Origin: Channa striata
Lineage: Eukaryota > Chordata > Actinopteri > Anabantiformes > Channidae
Length of the DNA: 64,000 nucleotides
Direction: 5' to 3'
Assembly: GCA_033026295.1 (NCBI GenBank)
Contig: CM065168.1
Span: 25,025,306 to 25,089,305, forward strand
The position numbers were made by a program, and so were the translations under genes. Positions 1-12,580 of the stretch are shown here, one piece after another. Below the pieces are notes generated by a model, which worked only from the letters and a program-made list of their open reading frames with translations, did no database searches and was not told the origin of the DNA. Each line of letters starts with the position of its first letter. Positions within the stretch are counted from its first letter, which is position 1.

Positions 1-137
1 AGCATGACATGTCGTGGACCCCTGTTGACGAGGTGGAAAAAAGGGATGCAGAGATCGCCATCATGAGCAAACTAATCAGCCAGCAGACCGCCTTACCATC
101 TTGTACAGAACCTACCTTCAAGGGCCTCTGTGATTAA
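1..137 (+). CDS. 3'-terminal coding segment of an unrecognised gene
   Basis: Frame 3 is open from the window edge and reads 44 codons, ending in TAA at 135-137. The peptide is hydrophilic and includes the stretches DEVEKRDAEIAIMSKL and EPTFKGLCD. It looks like the tail of a real protein because a long UTR-like stretch with a poly(A) signal follows. I do not recognise the family, and no domain is visible in so short a piece. The rest of the gene lies left of the window, so it cannot be told whether this is a last exon or part of a single-exon gene. It converges on AP5B1. Confidence 0.5.
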   Translation, partial: HDMSWTPVDEVEKRDAEIAIMSKLISQQTALPSCTEPTFKGLCD

Positions 138-943
138 AGGACTGGAATGTTTTTTGGAGGACTCATGATTGAGGCTAATTGTAAAAAATATGCATATGGA
201 TTGGATACTGAACTGCTTTATGCACCTAATGCATCACTGTCAGTGTTTGTTTATATGCAGTTGCAAACTTAGAAATGCCTATCTTAAAAGTATCAAGTTG
301 GGTGTTTTAAATACTTTGCGTAACAGATTTTTTATTCTAATAACATTCATCACCTGAATGAGCTTTAAAACTACCCTGTGGAGTTCCCTTCACACAAAAA
401 AGTGCTTCTGTTTATATCCTGTGATTCATCACAGTGTGTCCATAACACCTATGGAGAGTCGATGTCAAAGCCTCCTGTGACTCAGACTTCCATACTCTAT
501 CTAGAGGAGAATTTCAATTATTTTTACTTAATTTGTAAGTTTAGAAGCATTACCATTTAATATTATTTCATACAATCCAACAGATTGTGCCCAGCATAGT
601 GGAGTGCAGAAGGGTAGGGAGAAAGAGGGAAGGAGGGCGGATCAGAGCAGAGTGTTCACTTATGGTCAAAAACTCCACAGGGTTCCTTTAGTGTGGACTT
701 CATGTCACATTCTAACTTAAAAAATGAGTGCAAGTACTACTACCATTGCGCCATTTAAGGAGATGCATACATACTGTATTTTGTCTTTTATTTCTAGACA
801 GAAAGCAATATCATTTTTGTCATTAACTTGGTGAATAAATATTTCATTTGTTTAGTCTCAGGGCAAGAAAATTAAAGTGCAATAACTTTATTTTAAATCA
901 ACTGTCTTTAGACATTTGTGAATTAAAGAAATAAACCACTGGC
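138..943 (+). other. 3' UTR of the left-edge gene with poly(A) signal
   Basis: There is no coding potential after the stop at 135-137. An AATAAA lies at 930-935 and a weaker one near 832. A genomic run of 15 A (944-958) starts 9 nt after the first signal. On the opposite strand an AATAAA at 887-892 would serve AP5B1, so the two 3' UTRs probably overlap. Transcript ends are inferred. Confidence 0.5.
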
Positions 944-1021
944 AAAAAAAAAAAAAAATGATTTTGTTAAAAGTCAGCAGTTTTTTTAAATTTAAAAACA
1001 AGCAGACAAGAGGCATCACAG

Positions 1022-4000
1022 TCAGCTGTGAGTGTCTTCACATGCAGATGTGATTGTCAATAAATAAGAACTTATATGAGACAGAAGTTGCCAGTTATCT
1101 GTGGCTATGTTAAAGTGCACAGCATCTTCCTCAGGCCTGATCTTCAGCAGCACATGAGACTGTGGTGGGAGGAAGAAAAGCACTTTGAACTCGTCTCTTT
1201 TGGAAAGATATGATATAAGAAAAGGAAGAAAGTGTTTCTTCACCAATGCTACTAGTGCCACCTCCTTCAGCTGGCAACAAAACAGACTGGTAGCACAATC
1301 AGACAGTTCCTCCTCCTTACAGTCAGAGCAGATTTCATCCCATAATCCCTCAAACAGGCACAATTTATTGCCTCGTGTCCAGGTTATTGGAGCAGGAAGA
1401 GGCATGAACGCTTGCTGGAAAGAGACATGGACGTCAGGCAAGACAGTATGCCATGAGAGGCCGTCCTGAGTAGTAAAGATGGCACTGGCATGCAGGGTGG
1501 TGGGGTACGGTTGTTTGGGCTTCAGGTTTAGCGTTAATATGGGCGAAGGCCTTCCTTTGAAGAGACAAGGAACACTGATGTCACTCAGCTCTTCATAGTG
1601 ATCATCTGTGAGGTTGAAGTGGAGGTGGATGCTGAAGAGCTGATCAAAGCGGGAGTCGTGAACTCCAACGTGTGTCAGCTGGTAGGTTAGGGTGAGTTCT
1701 GAGGAGAAGTCAGGGTTGTCAAACTGAGCTCTATAGGCTGCTGTGTTTGCCTTATCTGGGCAGGTCTCCCTCTCATTTGGATTTAAGTCACATTCTTGAT
1801 TAGTATCTCCTTGTAACTCAGAATTCATCTCAACAAGCTTGAATATTGTCTTCTCCAACTGGTGGATGGTCAGCATGCTTGTTAGCCCCTCGCCCTCAGC
1901 CCCAATACACGAGAGTGACCGCTTCTTGACCTGTCGCCCTCCTTCAATTGTACCCTGCGCCAAAACACCTGCCAACTTCTCGCGGGATAGCGTGGTGAGG
2001 AGGGTGTAGTAAAGGCGTGCGTGGTCCTGAACATCTGTATCTCCGTAGCGGCAGGCGAGAGGCTGCAGGACATCAGCCAGAGGGAGGAGCAGCGAGTCCA
2101 GGCTGGGGTGGACAAGCAGGCGACGGCAAACTCCCAGCAAGCTGTTCCCGAGATGCCATTCACCACTCACGCACAACGAAGATGACGATGGGGTAATGAT
2201 CCTGGACAGGAAGCACAGGGTGCTGTGCTGGGGGATCTCCCCTTCCTCTGCCACTCGAGCCAGCATCTTCAGGTGCCAGTGGAGGTTTTGCAAAGTGATC
2301 TCGGCGAGTGGGGCCTCTGTGATGACTCTCTGCATGGCTGTGAGGAGCCCCACAGACCAGTTACACTCCGACAGCCTGTCTTGAGTCTGGTTGGCCAGGT
2401 TGATGAGGTGTGGGGCCAGCTGGGTGTGGTGGAGGTAGAGTTCACAGAGCATCTCCATCAGGCTTTTAGAACAGCGCTCCACATGGTGCAAGTGAAAAAG
2501 GAAGAGGAAAGCAGCTCTGAAGAAAGTAACAACAATTTCTCTGCTGCCTCCATTCTTCACAATGTGCAGCAGTGAAGTAAGGTGTTCATAGAGGTAGGCC
2601 ACGCCCCTGCCTTCCTCCCCTTCCCCTTGGTCTCCTTCCTCCAGATAGACCAGACACAGCAGGTTGAGCCGGGCCAGCATTGTTGAGCTGTCATTGAACA
2701 CAGTAGGCACCAAGGGTGAGGCCAGCCTGGGAGTCAGCAGCACAGGAAGTGTTTCATCACTGTCGCCACAACTGATTGGACGGTTCTCAGGAAAGTGCAA
2801 GATACAGTCCATGTAGAAGAGCTTCTCAGGTGTACTCAGCAGCGGGTGCTGTGAAAGTACAACCAGTCGCTTGAGAATGAAAGCTTCATCTTCAGCACTG
2901 AACAGGCTGTCTGTGAATGCACACTTCATCAGCAAAGTGGCGTGAAGGAGACAAACCTGAGAAGAGAAAAGGGTTAATGTAAAGCTGCATTTTTTCATTT
3001 CATTAAAAAAATTCTATTATCTATCTATATCCACAAAAAATTCAAACTCCTGATGAAAAAAAATTATATACTGTATGACTTCCTTTTTAGTACTTTCATG
3101 GGCCCTGTCAAGCAAAATAAATTTCAGTAGTACTTACAAAAAAGTTACATTGCAGTGTGGCTTTTGGAAAAGAAGCTAAAAGTAGCAAAAGACCCGAAGA
3201 CCACAACTTCTTCTGCAATGTCTGAAATTCTGTCAATGTATTCTTGAGTTAGTGTGTCAACGAGAATGCGACAGACATAATGTCAAAGTGACCTTCGACA
3301 ACCACAATCTAATCAGTTAAACCTTGACTGCAAGTGAATATTGCCAAATTTTAAAAATTCCCTTGAGGAATTCTTATATATCACTTACCCAGAATTGGAC
3401 AAATGGATGGACAACAACATGCTGTAGAAGCCTAAAAAGAGTTTCTTACTGTAGCCTCAGCTTAAACACTGGAAAACTTGGCAAACAGCTAGTTTGGCCC
3501 TGACCCAAGATGACAAAATCCAACCACCAACCATCTAATCATAGGATTTCATTAATCATAAGTTAAATTATAACTATGTTGAATGTTTCCTATTTTTTAC
3601 TTCATATTTATTGTATAGCGTGGTACAGGCAATAAAAGGAACGTCTATTTTTCTAAATGCAGAAGTTAAACTCCTTATACCTTTTTATAAATTTTACATT
3701 TTCTGGTGACCTCGTTCAGAATTTTCCTTTCCTCATAGTTTGGAAATTATATACACATGCACACAAGAGATTCACATGCAACAGTGCCATTCTTTTTTAG
3801 CTTACTTGTTAACCCAAAGTGTCACTTTATAAGGAACAAATTGAGAATTTCTTGAGTGCATTCCATTGCTTACCAAGATTAAGCTTTTTATGTAAAATAC
3901 ATATCTAAACTCTTCAAATGCACTGATCAAATTCCATTTACCTCCACTGTGATACTGCGCTGACAGAAAACTGATAATGTGAATTTCTAAAATACACAAT

Positions 4001-5489
4001 TTGATTGTAAACAGCAACCAGTGAGTTAAACGCATCATAGAAACCTGCTTTATCTCTACACCAATTCTCTTGACACAAACCTTGCTTGTGCCCAGCAGTC
4101 GCAGCAACTGAGCTCTGAAGACAGCTGGAGGGACACCGGGTACCATGGCAACCACCTCTATCAGTCTATGCAGTAGTGAAGCCTGACACAGAGGAGTGAG
4201 AAGGTAGGAATCCTCCAAAAGGGATGACAGGACTAAACGTAACTCCTTACAATCAGGTCCAGTCTGGAGCGTCGGCACTGTATCCATGGGTCCAAGGATG
4301 AGAGATGACAGAATGGTCGAGTCCTTGTTGTTCATCAACCCTGAGTCCTGGTCTGCTTCCCATGCAACTGATGTGTTTCCTCCAAGGAGAGCCTTCAGAT
4401 GCTCAGCACCAGCTCCTTTTTCTTGTGTGAGATGAAAGACAGCATTTCGCAGCACCAAAGTGTGTAGTCCAGCATAGGCCTGGTGGAGCCTGGAGGTTTC
4501 CCTTTGTCGGAGTCCACCCAAGAGCTCAAGGTGCTGGAGGAGAAGGCCTGGACAGCACGCCTCCATCTCCCTCAGACACTCACAAGCTGTTGCCTGAAGA
4601 GAGCGAAGCAAATTGTCACCACCAATGTCTTGGGCTATATCAAGGAGCAGGTCCAGGAAGTCCTGAGATGCACGGGACCGATTGCTCACGCAGGAGGTAC
4701 AGACAAGCACTGAGGTGAGTGTCAGGAGGAGGTGGCAACGAAACTCGACAAATTTAGGAGGACACTGGGCAAACACTGACATGAGCTCTAGGGCTGTTTC
4801 CTCACCCACAGTCTGAGTGAGACACAGTAGAGTCGGGTGCTCACATAGCGGGGATAAGAGGAGGACCTGGGAAGGAGGAGAAGATGAAGACTGATCAGTT
4901 TTTGCAACACTAGACTTGGTATCTGGAAGAGACCAAACCCAGTATTTCATGCAGTACACATAATTGCACACAAACAGACAGAAAAGAAACAATATTGAAT
5001 TGAGCCTTTTTGCTGAGGCATGTACACGTTTTTATGTGTTACAATGAAGACAAAGCAGCATCTTCCGGTTTGCGTAACTTAAACTCCGTAATTCCTCGTG
5101 ATTATGTTGCTACGTACATAACTCCAATTAAAAGTCTGTCAATGGGGTGTTGGAAATACGGGTTTCTACAGTGAAAGTGTAACATGCCGTTGCTTTAACC
5201 AGTACAATACACACGTTGAACATCACTGTGAATTTTCCCTAGTTTGAGCCAAATTTCACTGATGGATACACACGTTTCGGGAACACAATCAGACACAACG
5301 ACGTTACGGTTCGTATAGCGCAGTTATTCCATGAACAACGTGCTGCTTTACCTTGACATGGTACGTGGCTCTATCATCGCGGAGCTCCCGGAGCAGCTCT
5401 GCCAGAAAACACTCCCCGGTTGTCCCGGAGAGGAAGCTCTTCGGACTGCGGGAGAAAGCGCAGATTCTCTCGGACCAGTTCGCTGCCAT
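1022..5489 (-). CDS. ap5b1: AP-5 complex subunit beta-1
   Basis: Large beta-type subunit of the AP-5 adaptor, which works with AP5Z1, AP5M1, AP5S1 and the spatacsin/spastizin proteins in late-endosome sorting and retrieval. Three coding exons on the minus strand (5489-5352, 4866-4081, 2956-1022), all phase 0, give about 952 residues; human is about 880. Exon 1 encodes the MAANWSERICAF start. Recognisable family blocks are LQATACECLREME and SYLLTPLCQ (exon 2), and LFYMDCILHFPENRP, WHLKMLARVA and DHARLYYTLL (exon 3). No membrane segment or catalytic motif is expected. Exon 2 ends AAG before GTTTGTGTC and exon 3 starts with a similar GTTTGTCTC. AATAAA on this strand at 887-892. It is divergent from NUF2; CLEAR-like boxes lie about 160 bp upstream. 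Family identity is strong; no frame breaks seen. Confidence 0.93.
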
Positions 5490-5648
5490 TGTCGCTCAAA
5501 TCCCAGACCACGGCAAATTGCAGATTATCACTAGACCACTAGCTCATTGCAAACAATAAACATTTACATCAAAACGAATGTTAGTACAAAAGTACAAAAA
5601 CCCAAGATCCAGACAAGAGCACTGGGTGGAATTCACGCTTCCTCCGTA

Positions 5649-5684
5649 TGTCACGTGAATGTCGTCTGTCACGTGAATGTCGTC
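5649..5684. promoter_or_regulatory. Tandem CLEAR-like E-boxes upstream of AP5B1
   Basis: Two perfect adjacent copies of an 18-bp unit, each holding GTCACGTGA with the E-box CACGTG at 5652-5657 and 5670-5675. This is one base from the TFEB/TFE3 CLEAR consensus GTCACGTGAC. The pair is 160-195 bp upstream of the AP5B1 start codon, between two divergent genes. USF, MYC or clock factors bind the same core, so the binder is inferred. Confidence 0.5.
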
Positions 5685-6303
5685 TGTTAGCTGTGGTACA
5701 CTGGCGCCCTCTGCTGCTCCGGAAGTCAAAGTACATGACATCCTTTTTATCTGCACCAATATGTCCGATCGTTTTCCGAACTTTTTAGTTCAAAACAAAA
5801 CATAATCTTCTTAACCTTCCGCCATCTCCATTTTCCACAGAATACAAAAACATAAAGAAAAAAAATCTTACACCATGTCTTAGGTGGGGTTTATTAATAT
5901 AAATATGAAGTTACAGTGCAAACCTCACATAAAAAGCTTTGCGTAAAGACAAATATCGAATAGGTCAAAATGCAAACCCTTCCAAAGTAAATTTTGGCTG
6001 AGATTCATAAAAAACAGACTTCTTGTCAGCCATCAATGAAAGCTAAATGTATTTAGATTCACGCATCTGTGGTTATCGTACTTTTATATATAAATGTTGT
6101 TGTTTATTTTTGATGACTGAAAAGACAGGTTATGCTTCAAGAATTATTATATATAACAATAAATGCAAATGTTCTTGTTTATTTAACCTAAATTGAACGT
6201 AACGTAAACAGTCAGCTCCGCATTTGTTGCGATACATAGTGGATGCGACAGGGGGCGCCTCATGTCATGTCACCTTCTTCACAACAGAAGAAGAACAAAC
6301 AGA

Positions 6304-6374
6304 CCAATCAGATGCACTTTCTAGATACGGACATCTTTTTAAGGCGCCAATTTCGTCTCATTGTTGGATTTGAA
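6304..6374 (+). promoter_or_regulatory. NUF2 core promoter: two CCAAT boxes and CHR element
   Basis: CCAAT occurs at 6304-6308 and 6347-6351 (within GGCGCCAAT), and a CHR-type TTTGAA at 6369-6374, 39 bp before the NUF2 ATG. This order, NF-Y boxes followed by a CHR close to the start, is typical of G2/M genes controlled by DREAM and MMB-FOXM1. The GGCGCC just upstream resembles a CDE. The rest of the 5490-6412 gap shows only the CLEAR pair. Confidence 0.5.
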
Positions 6375-6412
6375 ACAGGTTCGTCAGTTTGTTTGGACTT
6401 AACTTTGTCGCC

Positions 6413-9400
6413 ATGACTGAGAACACTTTCCCTGTGTATAATGCCGAGGCGATAGTGAATTTCTACCGAACCGAAGTTCTCACGGGGCAAGAGGCCAAAC
6501 ACTTCACCAAGAGTGACCTGACTCCCACTCCTAAGGTAGCGTAAACGTCCGTTTGTTGTTGCAGCTGATGTCTGCTGGCAAATCGTTAACTGTTAACGCT
6601 AGATTTAAAAAATTACAGTATATCTAAAAAACTAACGTTTTGCTTTTTGACAAGGCATAAAGTAACAGCAGTGAGGCTGTAACACGTTAAGAGGACGAAT
6701 TGCACCACCTAAACTGTCTGTAGTAATGTAGTTCTAGTAAATTACACATGAAAACAATTTTGACTGTATTAGTTTACCCTACCTCAATGGACACAACGTC
6801 TTTTCAGACACTACTATGCCAAATATTTTAATTACTTGTCACCTGTGGGCAATTATGGAAATTACAGCAAAAGAGAGACCATACAATATTTTTACATCAA
6901 ACAAAGGAACGTATGGGTGGCAGTGGAGCTTAAAGCATACGACGTGTCTTTATGTTATATATTTTTTATATATTGTATTTCCTGCCAGTCAGCTGAGTTA
7001 TCCACATTAAAGGTTTAATGAAACCTTTGTGTAAATGCTGACTGACATTTTATAGACAAAGTAAAAAAATAAGTAAAATAATAAGCAGATTAATGAATAA
7101 ATGAATACATTTTTGGTAGGAATCTTGTTCCACAGGAGTTCATCACATAGTTCATATGAATCAGAGGAACAATGAGCAATAGGACTTTGAATCTATGAAT
7201 CTTACCTATGTTTTAATAATGTTCTAATCATCATGGAGATTGGGTACAACCAGCTGTAACTATTTAACTAGCTACACAGAAGTGGTGTAGATGATGTAAC
7301 GGTCTATATTGTAGATGATGTCTGTTTTGCAGCCAAAAGTTTTCTCTGGAGTCACAAAAACTACAAAACATTAATTTACTCAGTTGATCCTTCTGTCTTC
7401 CAGCCTGAAGCAGTCCAAACTTTGTACATGAGAGTGTTGCACCTGCTGTATCGTTTCAGACCTGAGTGTCACTCTATGGTAAGTATTGTTTACTGGTTTC
7501 CAGCTGACTCAACTGTACCTAAGCATGTCTGTCACTGTACTAAAGAACTCTAATGTTTGATCTAGTCTAGTAGATTATGATGCTTATAAGAGATGTCACA
7601 GATGGTCATCACCTTATTTTAATTTTTTTCCTCAAACAGGTTCCACTTCTGGAGAACATTCAGTATCCAGTGTATCATGAGGGGGCAACTGCTATCATGA
7701 GTGTATACATGCGCATGTGAGTTGGGATGCACCAAATATTTGCTCATAGAAACCAACAGACTAAAGTTGTACATACTTTGTTTTGTTTGTCACAAAATGA
7801 CTTCCCCCGGAAACTAATTCCATCAGTTTCTCGATTTTTCCACTTACAGCTCATAATATTATATATCAACATTTATTCTCTTTTCAGGCGACAGTTTCTA
7901 CCTATATGCTTGGTGTATGATTTCTCTTTGAATGACCTTCTTGCCCCAAGTAAGTATAATTTCATTTATCGAAAGGCCTATTTCACTAATGCACACCTGA
8001 TGTCTGGTAACTTTGATAAAGGGTCTCTCTTTTCTATTTCAGAAAAACAGAGGACTCTAACTGTTCTAAGTGCTATTATGAACTTTCTTCACTTCAGAAA
8101 GCAGAGGATGGCAGTGATATTGGAGAAGCAGACGAGATTTGTACGTTACATTAGGAGGTCTAGAATATATATTGAACTAGTTAATATTGATTGATTGGCA
8201 TTGCCATTTACTACCAGGGGGCTTGTTTTTCTGGTGATTCTCATTGCTGACAAGTCGGTAAGCCTTATCCCAATTTCCTCACATGTTGTAAAAGTCGGTT
8301 TCTCTGTTTTTAGAGAGCAGATATGGACCGACTGCAGGCCTACAACAAAGCCAATGTAGAAGCAGAAAAGAAGATCGAGATCCTCACGTAAGATTTGACT
8401 TAAAAATTATTTGTCTTGTTTGTTTTACTCTACGCTAGAGCATAGAAATGTATGGTATTTCCTCTCAAAATCATAAGCAGACTCTTGTTTGTCATGTCCT
8501 TGTTTAGGACCATCCCACCAGAGCAGCAGGCTGAAGCAGATGAGCTGGCAGCTGCTCTCTCGGAACTGCAGACCAGCACCGTGCATGAATACCAGGAAGT
8601 GGTATGTGCTGATAAAACAAAATAAAAAACAGTCAAAGTAATAAAATCTGCTGTTGTGCAAGCTGTCACTCAAAAATAAAATCAAAAAATTTCCTTTCAG
8701 AACACGATAAACGAAAGCATTGCAGAGTGGAAGACCAAAATAGCAGATAAGACTCAGAAACTGGTATGTGATTGTGACTGCCGCACACGTCATCAGAAGG
8801 ACCACTGTAAGTGTCAAGGCTTTTTGTTGATGTGTGTATTGTATGTGTGTGGGACAGGCCCAGATAAAGGTGGATGTCAGCAGTCTGAAGGAAGAAATCA
8901 GCAAACTCAAGTCTCAGATTGTTGAGTCCCCTGAGGAGCTAAAGAGCCAAATGGAGAAGATGAGAGACAATGTCAAGAACATCAAGAACGCTATTGTGAG
9001 TAGAAACAACTATGGGATGGAAAAACAGTACAAAAAGCTGGGAGATAAACGGCTCCAAAAGCCTCCTGCTGAAATGAGATTACACGTGTGTACGTGTGTG
9101 CATACACATGTATGTAATTTATGTTTTTCATGGCACTGATTTCAGCAAGAAGCAGACGAGCGTGCGGTGGAGCTGCAAAATATGGTGCAGAGTGTGACTC
9201 ACACTGAGGCTGAGATCCAGCAGATGTTGACCCTGCTGCAGGACCTGGAGAGCAGCATGAACACCACCAAGCAGAGACAGGAGGAGGTATGAGCAGTCTG
9301 AGTATTCTGTGTGAAGAAAAAGCAAAAACTCTAAACACAGATGTTTGAGTGCTCCTTGAAACTTTGACCTAAGTTTAATGTAACCTGTATGGCTATTGTC

Positions 9401-10064
9401 ATTATTGGATTTCACCTTATCTGCTATCTGCAGCAGGCAGGGGGAAATCTACATATACAAACAATGTTTTTCCTGTTTCCCAGTGTGGATTGAATTGAAT
9501 GTTGGTTCTTTTACACACTCATGCTCAACTCTTGCATTAAGTTTGAGTTCTGAGTATGGTAAATTAAATCAATTACATTATTAATAGAACACAATGCTCA
9601 TACAGATGCTAAACCCAACATGGTTTGTTCCCAGCTAGTAGGTTGTCAGCTGATTTGTCTGTGGCATGTCCATTTTAGTCCAAAAACTATTAAACACATC
9701 AGCCACAGCTCCACTGGGTGACATGTTTCTCCATTCCAAAACACCAGTCCTGTGGTTAACTCTGTGTTTGATCTCTTGAGTGGAATTTTGCAGACTAATG
9801 TCTGCTTGACAATATTTGGAGTAATCCTGATTTTAATTTTTGTATTACCCAGTGGAGCTATGTGACTAGCTAACATAGTAGTTACTGGGAAGCTACAGAG
9901 ATCTATTGCACAGACGAACAATCCAGGCTGCAGGCTAAGCGAACTTAAGTCGAGAAGAATCGGCATCAATGTGGTGATGGTAGACAATCTGATTAATTTA
10001 GAAATTATTCTTTAGAGTCTGATATTGAAGTCTCTATTCTGAGAAGAAAGTTAAACTCAAATAC

Positions 10065-10100
<36 letters not shown>

Positions 10101-10981
10101 GTGGCCCTAATCCTATTGGATACATTATGATGATTATTCACATACTATAAAAGACACCTCAATTACGTGTTTCAGCAAAATAAAATAAAAAAAAACTTGA
10201 ACATCTAAGACACTGCATTTTTAGATGTAGCACTAGCACTTGGCCTTCCAGCTACTTCCATTTACATTTAGTCATTTGGCAGTTCAAGAGTGCATGTTAT
10301 TAAAATGTTTTAGATTTGTCGTTATTGCTTTTCATTGTTTGTAATTATATCTACAATAAACTGTGTGCCCATGCACAGAACCAGGAGCTGATGATTCAGT
10401 GTGAGAAGAAGCAGAAAGAACTGAAGAACCTGTGTAACGAGGAAGGCCAGTTAAAGCGAGCTCTAGGCATGAAGCTGGACAAACAGTCCAAACAGAGCAT
10501 TCGTAGGCAGATGAAGAAAGAGATGAAGGAGCAGCATGTTCAAGATGTTTTGGGGTATGACCGGGCTTCACAAGGAATTTACAGTGGATAATTTAAATGA
10601 GTTTGAAAATCTACAAAATAAGACAAAATGTATGTGTTATCCAGGCAGTGTAACCAAATCCATCAGAAGCGTGAGGAGGTGGCAGAGAAAATCCAGGAGA
10701 TTGTGAGAGAGACGCAGCAGCTGAAGGGCAAGATCCAGAGTCTGAGAGATGTCTGTAGTAAGGAGACCGAGAAAGCTCAGGTACAAGCATCTCCCTTGTC
10801 TGCTTCACTATCCAGCTGCCTAACAGTTTGAGTCACCATTTGAGACTAACATGTTTTACTTCACTGCGTCCAGGCTCTGTTTGACACCCTGTCAGCTTCA
10901 ATGGACGATTTACACAGGAGGATCGAGATGCACGTCACCGACCTGAAAAAAAATGTCATCAAGATGTCTGGCAGCTTTTAA
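6413..10981 (+). CDS. nuf2: Kinetochore protein Nuf2
   Basis: Subunit of the NDC80 complex (with NDC80/HEC1, SPC24 and SPC25) that links outer kinetochores to spindle microtubules. Thirteen exons: 6413-6535, 7404-7478, 7640-7716, 7888-7949, 8043-8140, 8314-8387, 8508-8601, 8701-8763, 8858-8995, 9146-9286, 10379-10554, 10645-10780, 10874-10981. All borders are GT-AG with matching phases. The product is about 454 residues; human is 464. Residues 1-150 form the calponin-homology-like head (NFYRTEVLTG, VPLLENIQYPVYHEG, LTVLSAIMNFLHFR). The remainder is a long coiled coil rich in E, K and Q. The start is the first ATG after the CHR-type promoter. Poly(A) signal AATAAA at 11055-11060. It is divergent from AP5B1 and converges on CFAP57. 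No frame breaks seen. Confidence 0.95.
10067..10097. repeat. Poly(T) tract of 31 bases in a NUF2 intron
   Basis: Uninterrupted run of 31 T. It could be the tail of a minus-strand retrotransposon, but I recognise no element body beside it. The rest of this 1.1-kb intron (9287-10378) holds no clear feature. Confidence 0.8.
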
Positions 10982-11054
10982 ATAGATCCTTCTTCATTTC
11001 CATTGGTTCTTGTAATGTGCTTTTGTTTATCTCTTATGTTCTTTGTTACTTACT

Positions 11055-11060
11055 AATAAA
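11055..11060 (+). terminator. Poly(A) signal of NUF2
   Basis: AATAAA 74 nt after the NUF2 stop codon, in an AT-rich stretch. It is the first such hexamer downstream of the stop. Confidence 0.6.
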
Positions 11061-11437
11061 GTATATATAAAATTACTAAACCATAAGTCCTTGAGATAAA
11101 CAAATCACCTCAGTTCAGCCTTTGTAGTTCTAAAGTTTGAATGCTTCAGAATGAGACAACGTACTGTTTAATATTTGGGAGAGGTTAGATCATGTATATG
11201 TTATACATGTATTTATGTTAATATTGCTGCACTAATGTTACCCAGGGGTTGTACTTGAGCCTGTGGGAAAATGTGAACCATAACATTCAAATACAATAAA
11301 ATAACCTTACAATTTATCAGTGTTTAAGCTTCTAGCAGATAAGTAATGCACATGTGATACTGTTGGGATTGTGTCCTGCAGCAGGACATAAGGAAGATGG
11401 AAAACAGGATCATCCCCAAATCAGAGACAAATACAAT

Positions 11438-12244
11438 ACAGTCAAAAGGTTCTCAGAGCTCATTCACTTTTTATTTATGTTTCAGTGTCATACTACAGTT
11501 CTTGAAAATAATTTTTTGCTTCATTAATCAAAACTTAGTAAAGTAACTTAGTAAAGCATTTTAGAAATGTTTTAATTTATTGGAAAAAAAAAAATATCAT
11601 GTACATAAGTTTTCTGACCCGCTGCTGACTTTGTTGAATCACCTTTGGCAGCAATTACAGCCTTGAGTCTTTTTTAGTATGTTACAAGTCTTGCTTGCCT
11701 TAATTGGGGGGGACTTTCTGCCATTAATTGCAAATCCTCATGCAGTGTCAGGCTGGATGGTTGTTGGTGGACAAACATTTTCAGGTCTCTGCAGAGATGT
11801 TCAGTAGGGTTCAAGTCAGGACTCTTGCTGGGCCACTGGCACATTCAGTTATCCCTAAGCAACTCCTGTGTTGGCTTGCCTGTGTATTTAGGATTGTTGA
11901 AAGCTGAACCTTTGGCCCAGTCTGAGGTCCTGACTATTGTGAAATGGGTTTACATTGAGGTTAGCGCTGTACTTGAGTTTTCCTCAGTCCTGAGCAGTCT
12001 CGCAGACCCTACTGCTAAAAAAACACCACCACAGCATGATGCTGCCAACACCATGCTTTCATGCCATTCTGTTTCTTAGTTTTTTTATAAATTTACAGAC
12101 CTTTCTTAAAAACATTTGACATCTGACAGTCCCAAGCTCGGATGAAATAGGAGCATTGATAAACTGAAAGCTGTTGAGTTTGTTTCAGGCAACATAAAAT
12201 TGAAAAAAGTGAAGTCGGTCTGAAAACTTGCTGAATCCACAGTA
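11438..12244 (-). mobile_element. Degenerate Tc1/mariner-like transposon
   Basis: Read on the plus strand, this matches the reverse complement of fish Tc1-like transposase genes in ordered blocks: TTTGGCAGCAATTACAGCCT (11644), TTCAGGTCTCTGCAGAGATG, TCTTGCTGGGCCACT and CCACAGCATGATGCTGCCA (12028). The right end (about 12211-12244) still resembles the Tc1 terminal repeat, while the left end near 11438 is worn. Many stops and indels mean no active transposase. The element fills much of the 2.1-kb NUF2-CFAP57 gap. The family is known and the borders are approximate. Confidence 0.75.
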
Positions 12245-12580
12245 TGTGCCATGGTTATTGTAAATGAACACACCAAACAAAGGCAGAAAGATCACATGCA
12301 ACAGAGGTATGACTTACCATTTGTGCAGTAACTATGTGGAAACCAGCAGGCATTTAGTTGTATTGGATTAAGTTGTGGTACGAGGATGCAATTTTAATGT
12401 ATGTCCAAAACAACCTTATTGAGCTATGGACTGGGGATCCATGACTGTATAGCAGCCGGGTCACTAAGAGAAATTTTCACTGTAGTTTTTCTGGCCTGGA
12501 AAGAGGCTGTTCATGCTTTAAGAGATTATAAAGATTTTTTTTTTTTTGCTTCAAATGCTTTATCAAGTTTGTCTTAGGCT

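Noticed and set aside
7727..8194. 155-codon plus-strand open frame starting in NUF2 intron 3
   Set aside because: It merely reads through introns; only 7888-7949 and 8043-8140 are coding in NUF2.
8425..8910. Minus-strand open frames over NUF2 exons 7-9
   Set aside because: Shadow frames of well-supported NUF2 exons on the other strand.
9646..9987. 113-codon minus-strand open frame in NUF2 intron 10
   Set aside because: No recognisable protein; possibly an old repeat, but I could not name one.
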